This document shows, in pieces, positions 12,130 through 23,199 of a DNA stretch of 64,000 nt (its first letter is position 1; every line of letters begins with the position of its first letter). The translations under genes were made by a program, and so were the position numbers. Below the pieces are notes generated by a model. It saw only the letters and a list, made by a program, of their open reading frames with translations, made no database searches and was not told where the DNA came from. Where the stretch lies: contig JAODTK010004320.1 of NCBI GenBank assembly GCA_026419785.1, positions 1 to 64,000 on the forward strand, read 5' to 3'. Origin of the DNA: Sclerodactyla briareus (lineage: Eukaryota > Echinodermata > Holothuroidea > Dendrochirotida > Sclerodactylidae).

Positions 12130-13220
12130 GGAGAAATTCTGGTCGAGAAAGGTCGCAGGGACCCTTTTCGCCTGAGATGATGTGTAGTCTTCCTCAACAA
12201 CAGCAAAGCCTGTTGAATTCTACCGGTTTTCCCCAGGTTCTGTGTAATTGCCTTGCAACACCGAATCCGTTATGTGAACGCTCAATGCACTGCCTACCAT
12301 CGTCTGCCCATTTGTCATCATCTCCCCATACCTGGGACCAAAATGTCCTCCACAGAAAGGGTCCTGAACATTGTTGTTAACCCAAACGTGGTATCACTCC
12401 ATTGCTGACAGCCTTTTGAAACAGCGTTTGAGGTTTGGTTCCGACTACTCGTACAGCCTCATTCACGCATACGTGCAGAATGACCCTTTACCCACTCGGT
12501 GATTTGCCTAAACCAAGCGCCTGTGTGCGACGTCGTTCCGCTCACTGTCGAGCTTGAATATGGCGACTAGTGGGGCGTTGCTGACGTCAACGTGATTGCG
12601 TCAATCGGACCTTCTCTCTTTTTCTTACTTACCGGTAAATGGCCATGGCCTGCTGAAAATTTGATTCTATGATCTGATTTGGAATTTTTTGGACAACCTC
12701 CAACCTAATTTTGGCATACGTTAGATGGATATTCTTTTTTATTTCCCCATTTGAAGGATTCATTTTTTTCCGACTTCCGCAGCTATACAAGGCAAACCCC
12801 AATACCCGCGCATAGCCGAAACAGGGGCTTCGGTAATTTTAGCTTCAAATGCATCCAATTCTTCGATAATTTCTCATTTCGGTGTTGTAAAAAGGTATTG
12901 AAAGTCTTCTATAAATTTTAATAACCTAAATATGGGGCGAGTTTTCGCGGAATCTATCCAGGGTTGCCCCGTTGCCCGTGTGCTACTGACTGACATGCAT
13001 CTACGTCACCTGAATCGTAATGAGGCAAATCCCATTTTTTTTTTGGATTTGTCCCAAAACGGAGTCCTGCAACGATATGTTTGTGATATTCGACCGTGGT
13101 ATATATATACTAAAGTGCGATAGCCCCCCTCTATTTTAGGAACGGCTTCTCCAAATCGTCCTGCTTTAGCAGGTCTAGATTCTACAGCCTATTAGCACAC
13201 AAACACTCAATAAGATTTAG
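12130..13220. other. Gene-free stretch inside duplication copy A
   Basis: No match to the other duplication copy was seen over this interval. A perfect CRE palindrome TGACGTCA lies near 12580, 25 bases after ATGGCGAC, a promoter-like combination. The 94-codon plus frame at 12096-12380 has no motif. Confidence 0.4.
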
Positions 13221-13224
13221 GAAC

Positions 13225-13567
13225 TCAGAATCGTAGTAACAAAACCAATGACCCAACATGAATGACAGCGCGCCGGAACAGGCCCGGGGAGCCAATTCCC
13301 ATCATCAACAGAAGCCTACTACCTGAGCGAACGCGAAATGGGTCAACACTGTATCTATTTTCGGCTTTAACCCCTTCTTCAAATAATCCTGTGGTGGGGG
13401 GTCGTCTTTCGCTTCATTTTATGGATGCTCCTTTTGCCTTTCGATTTGCACACAATAATTTTTTATGCGGTGGTCATGCCCCCCTCCTCCACTATATTGA
13501 ACATGGATGGACGTGCAAGCCCCAGATGACGGGTATAACTTCACTCTCAGATTGCTGCGAACTGTAG
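13225..13567. repeat. Large duplication, copy A, distal part
   Basis: Matches 51948-52290. Shared blocks are GCCGGAACAGGCC, GGCTTTAACCCCTTC, AATAATCCTG, GGGGTCGTCTTTCGCT, GGATGGACGTGCA and CAGATTGCTGCGAA. A 101-codon plus frame here is not kept in the other copy. Confidence 0.8.
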
Positions 13568-13639
13568 TCTCAAACTAGACATTGTAGGCGGATAACCGCC
13601 CACGTATATCCCCGCTTTTGAGCAATCATTTGGAGAATA

Positions 13640-14170
13640 GTATCTAACACCCCATAAAGACCCCCATTTTGGTCAAAAACCAAGATAAACTTCATCCACC
13701 AAGTTTTTTGTTGTAATCCATGGAGTAATAGCACATAAATTAGGCAAGTTGACCCCCGATAGGCTTTCAATGACTTCTACCCTTGTGAGGAGCAAATGTA
13801 ACGCCATCCACCAAGTTTCATTCAAATCTGACAAAGTTTGGAAAATCGCCTTAATTTCGCAAATTTGACCTTGAAATGACCTCCACATTTTCGTGATCAA
13901 CTATATTCCCTCCCCCAAGTTTCGTTCAAATCCGACTAACTTGAAAATGTCGCATAGATTTATGCAATTAGCGGCCCCCCAGCAGTGCAGTGATGCCACT
14001 TTCGACCGTCATCCGCGTTTTTCACAAGGCGGACATTTTTACCAAGTTTCGGATCAATCGGATAAAGTGTTAAAGAGTTAATGCTCTAACGCCTCAAGTT
14101 TCCGGCGGCGGCAGCGACGGAGCCTGGGACGGCGGCGGGCGGCACACACCACCAAACCTACTATCCCGGA
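13640..14170 (+). repeat. CCAAGTTT-type tandem repeat with GC-rich end
   Basis: Imperfect units of about 105-125 bp, each with a CCACCAAGTTT or CCCAAGTTTCGTTCAAATC-like core (near 13698, 13807, 13913 and 14041), ending in a CGGCGG-rich tail at 14100-14145. A further partial copy lies at 15300-15430. No coding potential. Confidence 0.6.
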
Positions 14171-14269
14171 CACGTTCAGTGTCGCGGGGATATAACTATA
14201 TGATTAACAATATTCTAAATTTACTAAAATTAGCACCCGATAACGAATTGACCTATCAATAGAATATCT

Positions 14270-15280
14270 CATAACATTCAGATCAGTCGACTAAGAGGTT
14301 CAGGAGGACTTGAAAACATGATTTTTGATAATGATACTCCCTATGCACCCTGCCTGTGATATTCCGTACTGTTTAAATGGTTTGAAACACTCGTAGGAAA
14401 TTAATGTTTCCAACTTCCGCGATACCCGAAAGGTACCCAGTTTTTTTTCGTTTCCCCGATTTGGTCGCATTTGTCCAATTTTTCAAAGAAAATAAACGAG
14501 ACAGCTAATTCCAGCATGTGAATTACCAAGGCCGCAATCTACGATCACAGAATGCCCCATGACCGTCACGGTGGGAACTGGGGAGGAAATCTAACACAGA
14601 TCAGAACCAAACTGAAATCTCATAACATTTTTTTATCGGTCGATTTCAAGAATGGTTTGGGGGGGATATTTTTTTTTTATAATGACCTATGCACCCTGCC
14701 TGTGATATTCCCGTACGTAGGTTGAACATTCGTGCATGTTTCCAACTTTCCTCTATACCCGAATTGTACCCCCATCGTTTCCCCGAATTTTGGTCGCATT
14801 TGTCCAATTTTTCAAAAATAAACGAGTTACAGCCTAAGTCGCAGCATGTGAATACCGAAGGCCGCAATCTACGATCACAGAATGCCCTTTGCTCACGGTG
14901 GGACTGGGGAAATTCTATCTAACACATATCAGCACCGAAACTGACATCTTCATAAATTTTTGTTTATCGTCGATCCAGATGGTTTTGGGTGATATTTTTT
15001 TTTTATAATACCTATGCCCCGCCTGCATTGCTTTCGTACGCAATGGTTGGAAATTCATCCGAAAAGAATCCCTTACCATACCACGATTTGTGTCTATCCT
15101 TTCCCCCGCAATTTTGGTCCGGCTCCGGCCCAAATTTTATAGCAAAAATACTGAGTTGCAAGCCAATACCAGAATGTAAATTGTGCCCAACCTACAATTA
15201 CAAAATACCTCTATTGATGTCACGGAAGGATCCGCGGAGAAACAAACTGTTTCATTTTACCGACCCATGCGTCAAATGAC
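14270..15280 (+). repeat. Three tandem units of about 335 bp
   Basis: Each unit has ACCCTGCCTGTGATATTC or a variant (14347, 14693, about 15015; spacing about 346 and 324), then TTGGTCGCATTTGTCCAATTTTTCAA-like text and a block equivalent to GCCGCAATCTACGATCACAGAATG. The second duplication copy has a single unit (52370-52640), so copy number differs between the two loci. Confidence 0.8.
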
Positions 15281-15429
15281 TCCAAAGAATAGAATGTGTT
15301 TACACTTTGCATCCATAAGCTGCGTTCAAACCCACTAAATCGCAGAAATTGACCTCGAATAGACCTCCACCACCCTCAACGTTCCAGGATATATTCAACA
15401 TTAAACCAGGTTTCGTGGAAGTCGACGAA

Positions 15430-18150
15430 GACCTTAGTAGCGTACAAAGTGTAGGTTATTTCTGGTGTTGGTGTTGCTTTTATTGTCATAGATAGGGTGA
15501 GCTATGACCCGGTGGCGCAACTTCTCATTGTGTCACTACCTCAACCCCCCTCCCCTAGAAAAACATCTCTCGGTACGACCTGGGGGATCGCCCCACTCTC
15601 AACCGATCTGATATTCAGTATGACGGACGTGGTGCTACGATTCGGCTAGAATCGGACAGAGTGCTGGGAATTTGTTGCGCTAACACTGCATCTCCTACCA
15701 CCTGATGGCGGCGCCGGCGACTCAATGCCCGTTATGTGGGCTATCATTAATGCGCCGAATCAACGAATAGTTTAGTAACCTCACGCCTGGGCCACTGCCG
15801 GCACTCCATTCAATCCTCGCTAATTCTTATGAGTCCAGCCCTGGCATGCACAAGGAACCTTGACTCAACTACGAATAAAACTTTCTATAATATACTTTCG
15901 AATGAGCCGGGCAACACGGATATACCGGTAACGGAAAGGTTCCAGTGAAACATAATTATTCAAAAATTGTTCACCTAATATGTACAAATGAATACATGTC
16001 GGAAGGTTATTCGTGGTATTCATTATTATTATATAAAATATTGTCATAAATAAGGATACAGAATAACAAATGGTTCGGAAACCATCTATCATAGAGGGAT
16101 GTTCGGAGTATTGGCCTAAACGTCTTGGAAGAACAAGATTCACTGACACAATCTCGTATTAAAAAACGTTCGTAATTCCCTTTGGAAAATTAATAAAAAT
16201 AACAATGTGATATTAAACAGAATGAGAATAAGAAGGGAAAATGAAATAATTCCTTTCCACAGATACAACACTACCAGACCCAAACAATATTAATTTTATT
16301 CAAAACTAGAGCATCCTCCCAATAGAGAAGGCGCCGCACACCTAAACATTGTAGAATAACGTTGTAGAATAGGTCAGTGCCTGTCGTCTTACTATCTGTA
16401 TCCTGAATATATTATAACGGAAAACGTGGGGGGTGATTTGTATTGGATTAAAATCCACAATCTATCCACAGATCGGTTTATATGGGCGTTTTTTTTTTTT
16501 TTTTTAAAACTGGCCCCCCACCGGGAGTATAGGATATCCTGATGCCCCTTTCTCTTCAAATTTATCGATGTGTTCGAAGTTGAGAACTAGCGCGAGTCAT
16601 ATGTTCACTCTTAGTACTAATTTGGTATGCTTTGTTTAATTTTGAATGTGATGAACCCAGAACAATCTGTGGGGTAAATTTTGAACATGGCGAATACAGC
16701 AGAGTAAAGCTAGAAGCCAGTGCCAAGTAAGCTGTTGTTAGTTTTATTAGCGTGTTGACAAAATGTTAGTTATTCTAACATATAACTATCGTATGGAGCT
16801 GCAGCAAGTTTAGAGAAGAAAGGTCGATCAGTGAATTCGACGGACGAAATCATCAATTCCCGGGGAAAAAAAAACTCCAGAAACTCAGGCACGATTCCTT
16901 ACAGAGGAACCATGAAGTGAAGACCACAGGACCCGGCCCATGCAACCCATCGCAATGCAAGTTACAACCATGCACCCAAGTGATTGTTTGCTTACAAAAG
17001 CCCGTCAAGATACCACAGCTATACATACAGGTGTTTGGAAATAATTGAGCTAGAGGTCACACTGAATAGTAAATTCTGACCATTTGGATCGACTGATGGC
17101 AAGTGCCTCTACAAAACAGACGGAATGGTACATTTACCAGGTCCGAGGTTTTATACCTAAAGGTTCAAGAGAGGTCATGTCTGGGAATGCTTGAATCATG
17201 ATAACTGTGTAATGCGAGTTAGAGACTCCTATGTGTCATGATCGCGTGTGGGTGTATAGGGATTCAATTGTTTTGGTGCCAGGTCCAAAGTCACTCGAGG
17301 GCATCGGTGCACGATTGTCAACAATACGCCGGAACAATTGAAATCGCGGTCCACCGAATCCGCCCCTTCAGTTGTTACCCGGGTTTTTCCTCGGCTTCAA
17401 TTGAACCACCCAATATTTTTGATACGGAAGTTTTGAAATGAACACATAGGGACAGGAGGACGTAAGTATGAGAGAGGTTGCAAGATAAAAAAAATGATAC
17501 ATTAACAAGAATTATTTCGACACAACATGGATTTTCGATACAGTGGCCGGGAAAAATCAAAACGTTTAAACTTACGCGCCGCGTGCGGCTTCACAGTTAG
17601 TTGTTCTATCTTAGCTTATTCTTGCGTCACCAGTAGTAACTTTATCGACGTAGTCCTCCCTGGTTAACTGGTATCTCGCGACTTAGTCGAGCAAATCCTC
17701 TTCCCGCGTACTGGTTTAGGGCCCCGCGTTTTATCCCATATAAGAGGTGTAAGCTACTATGGTAACTCCAACATAACTCAGCTGAAGTTACGCATCCTGA
17801 TTCCCATGTTAAAAAGTTTGAAAACACTGGATGATCAGACAGTTTCTCCACCTCCCTGCTAAATTGAGTAAATTCAGTTCCCCAGCCACGACGACTTTCT
17901 AGTGCTCCATTTTTGTGTGTTGAGGAAAGAAAAATTCTGTTTTGACTCATGAAATAACGTATAACTCGGCTGGAATTTAAATCGAGGTTCCATCTCGGAG
18001 AATAAGAAGAATAAAATAAGAAAGATCTATACGATACGGAACCTCCTTATATATCGGACGAATATAGTCTATCTCAAAGGTTATTCGCAATTTCGTGATT
18101 TCCGTTATCGAAACCGCCCGTTATATTGCGGGCTCCCGATAGCCGGCAGT
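15430..18150. other. Mostly featureless stretch
   Basis: A T-run of about 16 lies at 16490-16505. One clean 102-codon minus frame at 17642-17950 is open without low-complexity sequence (a Cys/Trp/Tyr-containing core near residues 45-60) but shows no recognised domain and no clear splice signals. It is noted here rather than called a gene. Confidence 0.35.
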
Positions 18151-18154
18151 TACT

Positions 18155-18560
18155 CAATATATACGGAGCGCGAAAGCATAAACAAAATTCATCAAAGTTG
18201 GAATCAACCAGTTCGCAAAAAAGAAGAATCAACCCATCAGAAAAAAAATTAACCCATCGAAAAAGAAGGACCCATCGAAACAGGATCAACCATCGAAAAC
18301 AGAATCAAGGCTCCAAAAAAAAGAATTCATCCCATTGAAAGCGGAATCAGCCTCTATCAGATATGAGATAAGAATCCGTAACGTTATATGCTATTCTCCA
18401 TGGACCATTCACATAACAGGCTTTTCATGGATTGCCGTGCTCCTTTAAGTGTGTGATTACACTACGCGCAGTCCTGGTGCGCCGTGAGCCTGAGTGCACA
18501 AAATCATAAAGAATGGAATCAGACCATCAGGGCTTGGAACGCATTCCTGCGTAGTTGATT
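18155..18560 (+). repeat. Repeat with CCATCGAAAACAGAATCAA minisatellite, copy 1
   Basis: Begins with ACGGAGCGCGAAA, then about seven imperfect ~20-bp units of the type ATCAACCCATCGAAAA, then unique text with TTGCCGTGCTCCTTTAAGTGTG and GCGCAGTCCTGGTGCGC. The whole arrangement recurs in reverse orientation at 22470-22860. Confidence 0.85.
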
Positions 18561-20210
18561 CTTCTTGACGGGTGATTCTAAGATGAATGCCACTTATATT
18601 TGCAGTTTTTGCCATGTTCTTGTCGGTAATAGCATATTTTGGAGAAATGTTGTCCTTGTATTTGTGCAGCGAGGCATTGGAAGCTGTAGTAGCGCCTTCT
18701 AATGTTGTCTATTAGCTCTATACTGAAGGTCTCTGGGGGCCATAGTCAGTATACATATGTCAGGGTGTTATCGCACAATTTTGTTGTAAACTGTTGGATC
18801 GTTGAAGGAATGGCCGGCTATCAAGTGTGACATACACATTACGCATACGTGAACATGTTCTTTCTGAATTCGGTCAGTCGAGAACAAAAACATGATATCT
18901 CGATGAGTGAAGTAGCCTAAGATTAGTTTGTTGTTCTGGTTGAAAAAAGTGTGTGTAGTTAAAAAGCAGTTTCTGTGTGTTGGTTTTGGTGTAGACAAGC
19001 GTCATTTTTGAGGAAATAAATGGACATCAGGAAAAATCATTATATTAAAAAACCATTTCAGCTTGTTACATTGCACAAATTCCATCCCATGCTGATCTAT
19101 GTAGGTGTACTGATTAGTTCTATGGAACATACACCAAAGAAAGTACAGAATCCACGCATAGCCTACATAATTATTAGTTCATTACCTGAATTTAGGCGTC
19201 TTAATCCGAAAAGGAGTACCTAATCAACATTCCAGGCCATCGTACTTGGTATTATTAACCACACTTTCCCACTTTACTGCTTGTAGTGTACATTACAGCA
19301 TGTATGAAAAGTTTACAGAATGATACAGAAATCATGCACTAGATGACTACAGGTATAACAACCAAAGTGAGTCATACAAGTGTTCAAATTAGGCCCAGAT
19401 TGCACACAGAAGTCACAGTGGTGGCCGGAGGGGAGGGGTGGGTGTCAAGTTTCCAGGACGGAAGTGGTCCAGAACCGATCAAAAAAAACGAGTACCCTTC
19501 CCCCTATGTCAAAACCTGCAATTTTCTATATGGTTTTGTGTTTTGTATGTTGCGTCAGGCAAAACAGTGGTAGACTCTTCGGAAGAGGTTTCCTCACCAA
19601 CAGATTGATAAACGTTGATATCTTCCAGGGAAGTACAAAAATATCCATAAGACTTGTACAGCCTATGCTACGGTGTAGAGTTTGGTAGAATGATAGGTGG
19701 ATGTATACACTGATCCTAAACAAAGGACAAGTCCAGCTAAAAATATTAACATGTTCATATGATGGTGCATTGAAAATCATGCCAATCAAACTTGTTTCAT
19801 GTCCATAGCTTGTTCGGTTTGTTATAAAGTGTTATGAATTTTCAAAGATTATAAATTTATCACTGCTATTAAAGTTAGCAATTTTGCAAATGGCAACATA
19901 TGATGACGTTCATATCTACCAATTTTGAAGAAAATTGTAGGAATAGTCTTTTCCTTGATAATTAGCAGAATGAATCATAAAAAGGTTGCCAGTTTGCCCA
20001 AATCAGCAAATTATATGAATTTTAAGGAAGCCATATCTTCCCAACCGAACATTCTATAAACTTGAACAAGTGATATTTGGGAAGATATTTTTATTCTCTT
20101 TAACATTATAACACCAAGAAGAGTATTTATTTGACTGGAATTTTCCTTTCAGGAAAAAGATATTAGATATGAGGCGCACGATTTTTCAGCTGTAATATAA
20201 AAATACGAAT
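18560..20210. other. Gene-free stretch
   Basis: No gene recognised. A G-quadruplex-like tract sits at 19421-19443. Segment 19800-20120 is AT-rich, repeat-like text with no coding signal. Confidence 0.45.
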
Positions 20211-20217
20211 TTTCATC

Positions 20218-20340
20218 AGGCCTATACATAGGCGGCGCAAGCGGGGGGGGGGGGGGGGGGGGGCGGGGGGGAGGGACGCGTCCCCCGGCAAAAACTTCAA
20301 GTGGGGGGGCTTCCCCCCAAAAATTTGACTGAATGAATTT
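20218..20340 (+). repeat. Poly-G element with palindrome
   Basis: A run of 21 G (20243-20263), one C and seven G are followed by a perfect 12-bp palindrome GGGACGCGTCCC (20273-20284) and a G7/C6 hairpin. The left flank GGCGGCG and the C-run tail resemble the element at 62219-62340, suggesting a small dispersed repeat family built on homopolymers. Confidence 0.65.
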
Positions 20341-20799
20341 GAACAATTCCACCATCTCGACAAGTGAACTAATCATTATCGATCCTCCGGACACATGATG
20401 GAATATAACCTAGATTATTACATACAGGCCTAAATAATTGTGAAACTGTATCCTTTCCAGTTCAAACAATGTTGCCGTTCGAACCTTGCCGCTGGTCTGG
20501 CGATATTCGGCAGCTTGTAGGCGGAATCTGTATGGATTCACCGCTGTATGTACAAGGCCACAATACTCCGCAACAAAAGTGGGACAAATTGCAAAGATTT
20601 AGTCCCTTAGATTAAAAATAGAAAAGTGCATGCGTGCATTTTTGTTCAAGCTTTTATGATGAACATGAAGAAATACACCAAAATGACATTCTGTGAATGA
20701 CTTTTATCCTTTACTACTTGCAGGAATGGCTCGAGGAGTACTACGTTTCAAATAAAAGACCAAAACAGCATGCTATGTAGCAAACTGTATACTGTAAAA

Positions 20800-20935
20800 C
20801 CGGGGGGCGCAGCCCACTAGGGCGGTCATTGGAGTCATGACCCCCCGACTTTCTCGAAGGCCGCCATACATAATTTTTTCACACACAAAATGTTTCTCAT
20901 CACTGCTTCGCCCCCCCCCCCTTCCAAAAAAAAAT
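20800..20935 (+). repeat. G/C-run repeat
   Basis: Contains GGGGGGCGCAGCCC near the start and a C11 run near 20910, with CCCCCCGAC between. Similar in style to the poly-G elements at 20.2 and 62.2 kb. No gene. Confidence 0.45.
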
Positions 20936-21019
20936 TGCTCTTTGCTCAACTATTGTAAAATTCGAGGAAACAAGTGTTAAACATGTTAATCTTTCCAGTT
21001 GTTTGTTCGTCCTCACCTA

Positions 21020-21090
21020 CGTGAGTCACCTAAAAACCGCTAACAGACTGCAAGTCCGATACGCTACCACGTGACCACAGTGGGATGGCC
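21020..21090 (-). repeat. tRNA-like SINE head, degenerate
   Basis: Read on the minus strand, GTGGTCACGTGGTAGCG resembles a tRNA A-box region and GGACTTGCAGTC resembles an anticodon arm. The B box is not recognisable (GGTTTTTAGG where GGTTCGA is expected), so this is not a functional tRNA. A relic of a tRNA-derived SINE is the best reading. Confidence 0.3.
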
Positions 21091-21194
21091 ACTGGTGGCG
21101 GGTACGGGGCTCCTGGGTGAGCAACCATAATTCTTCGGGTCTCCGATCATGGCGAACGGGAAATTCCCGTATGAATGAGAAAGTCGAGAAAGTT

Positions 21195-21585
21195 GGGGGG
21201 GGGGGGGTTGAAGGTGTGACATCCCTTTCCCCTGGCCTCTCCCTCGGCGGGAATTTTGCTGTTTCCAAACCCATCTGATATCATTATATTCTTCTACAAC
21301 CTTTCAAGTAATAACTACTATCGTTTTGCAGACATGACCCCATTTTTTATGACTGGGTCCATATAGCTCCCAAACGCTCAGCAATCCGATTCCGGCCATC
21401 TGGGGTTTTGTAAAACCCAAAAATTTCCTGTAGGCTTCCGCCGCCACTGGTCCTATAGGGTGGAAATACTTACTGTCGGGGTAATCGGCACTCGGCAATC
21501 GTCGAGGTGGGTAAATTTTAGCATACCCTCTCGGCAACCTGAACAAAATGGGAATATTCCCCGAACGGGGGGGGGGGGGGTTAAT
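21195..21585 (+). repeat. Two G-runs
   Basis: G-runs of about 13 and 12 at 21197-21209 and 21568-21579. The sequence between them has no recognised gene; the 110-codon minus frame spanning it shows no domain. Confidence 0.6.
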
Positions 21586-21859
21586 GGCCCCTGCGACACT
21601 CTTGTGCACTGCATAGCTCAACTCCATAGCTGCCATGCATTGCCATAGTGAACGTTGGTAAGGGCTGGTGTCATGTAATCATCCGTCCCAGTGGAAATAG
21701 GCCAACGTGATAAGTGTCTCTATGTAATCTCACTACTCTCCTTCATCATTTTTCTGTTACATGAGAGTCCAGTTGGTAAGTACGAGTGTTTGTTGTCACT
21801 CGACGAAAATTGATCATCCATATCTTGTTAGATACTGTTAATCTTATTCTTTCTCTCTC

Positions 21860-22205
21860 TGACTACCCTCTCTTCGCAACCACCTCCACTACGTCACACT
21901 TACTCTATTTACATACTCTCCCACATCCACTCTCATCCAACTCCGGCCACCGTGGACCCCTTTACACTCGCTATATTTATACACACTTCTCACACTCCCC
22001 TTTCAACCACTATAACCACCCACTCTTCTCCCTCACAATAATCTCCCACCATCTTCCTTTCAGACTTTTAACTATTCGCACGCGCCTCAATCCCCTCTCT
22101 CACCGCCACCCCTCCTTTAACATTCACTGTATTAACACACATTTTCCCACCCCCCTCCATTCATCTCCTCCACATACCTCCATTACTTATAACGCTCCCC
22201 TGATC
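21860..22205 (+). repeat. G-depleted, C/T/A-rich segment
   Basis: About 340 bp almost lacking G on the plus strand, starting with a CTCTCTCT run and continuing with ACC, CACTCTC and TCCAC words. The 141-codon plus frame through it is Ser/Leu/His/Pro/Thr-rich and reflects composition: stop codons TAG and TGA need G. Confidence 0.7.
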
Positions 22206-22469
22206 CTATAGATTTCATGGGGATAGAGCTACTGATACGGGGTGTAGTAATCCGCCTTGCCTCCACAGCACAATCCATACATTTCCTAAATGTGCTACGA
22301 GCCAATATGGGCAAAAACTGCCATGTAAAGTGTACATCCATATTTTGGAAGATGTAAACAAATATTGCGACAAGGAAGCATTACGCAGATTTGCGTTCTT
22401 GCTTTTCCTTGACAGTTTACTTTCTGGTTTTGTTTGAAACCTGTTCTGTTTTCGACACCTCGATTCTGG

Positions 22470-22860
22470 TTTGGACACACTGCTTCTGTTTTGGACGTAT
22501 TGATTCCAAATCCTGATGGTCTGATTCCATTCTTGATGATTTTGTTACACTCCGCGCACCAGGACTGCGCGGAATGTATCACACTTAAAGGAGCACGGCA
22601 ATACAATGAAAATCCTGTTAAGGTGGAGGTCATGGAGTATTCATAGACGTACTGATTCTTGTTGGATAGGCTGATTCCGCTTTTCAATGGGTTGATTCTT
22701 TTTCGATGGGTTGATTCTGTTTTCGATGGGTTGATTCTGTTTTCGATGGGTTGATTCTTTTTCGATGGGTTGATTTTTTTTTTCGATGGATTGATTCTTT
22801 TTTCGATGGGTTGATTCAACTTTGATGGATTTTGTTACGTTTCGCGCTCCGTAAATATAC
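22470..22860 (-). repeat. CCATCGAAAA minisatellite repeat, inverted copy 2
   Basis: On the minus strand this repeats the order of 18155-18560: ACGGAGCGCGAAA, about eight ATCAACCCATCGAAAA units, then GCCGTGCTCCTTTAAGTGTGA and GCGCAGTCCTGGTGCGC. The minisatellite here is longer and cleaner. The 174-codon minus frame over it is a repeat by-product (Asn-Pro-Ser-Lys reiterations). Confidence 0.85.
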
Positions 22861-23084
22861 TATTTTTTAGCTCTGGTCGAGAACAGACCATGTAGACTGC
22901 TGAACCAGTTTGTGAATTCTAGGCTTGTGCGAGGGAAATCCGCGGTGACGTCATCCTTCCCGCGGTCAGCGATCTCTTGTCCGGCCCCGTTGCTAAAACA
23001 ACCGCTACGGTTGTGTGACACGCTAGTGTGTTAGCGGGAAAGCTTACAGGACAACTGCAGGATCATTTATACATGCTCATATTA

Positions 23085-23190
23085 CCTGTACTATAGCCGG
23101 ATAAAAACTGAATGCGTCAGTCCAAACCAGAAGTGTCATAGGACTTTCCGTTATGTAGTTATAGGTCATTTGAAGTTTGTGTATTGTGAG
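23085..23190 (+). repeat. Third partial copy of the duplicated block
   Basis: AAAACTGAATGCGTCAG, TTCCGTTATGTAGTTATAGGTCA and TTTGAAGTTTGTGT align with 45663-45745 (and weakly 11200-11320). Similarity stops after about 100 bp. Shows that at least part of the 10/45 kb block also occurs elsewhere. Confidence 0.6.
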
Positions 23191-23199
23191 CTGTGTATT

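Larger units (their letters stand above)
10200..12130. repeat. Large duplication, copy A, proximal part
   Basis: Diverged homologue of 45050-46560 in the same order and orientation. Matching landmarks include the GAGGTGGAC block (10240/45070), the AAGAGTCCCATAACTGC-like block (10341/45149), CACGATGAGA plus TTTGGGTGTTTGCCTGAAGA (11079/45560), GCAGGATTGAAAAG (11327/45751), ACAACATAAAAGCT (11503/45936) and CGGATTATCCCG (11974/46382). Identity is high only in patches with many indels. This copy has gained a minisatellite at 10390-10690. Confidence 0.8.

Noticed and set aside
22295-22819. 174-codon minus frame
   Set aside because: Its first half is translated minisatellite (Asn-Pro-Ser-Lys reiterations) and the inverted copy at 18.2 kb does not keep the frame.
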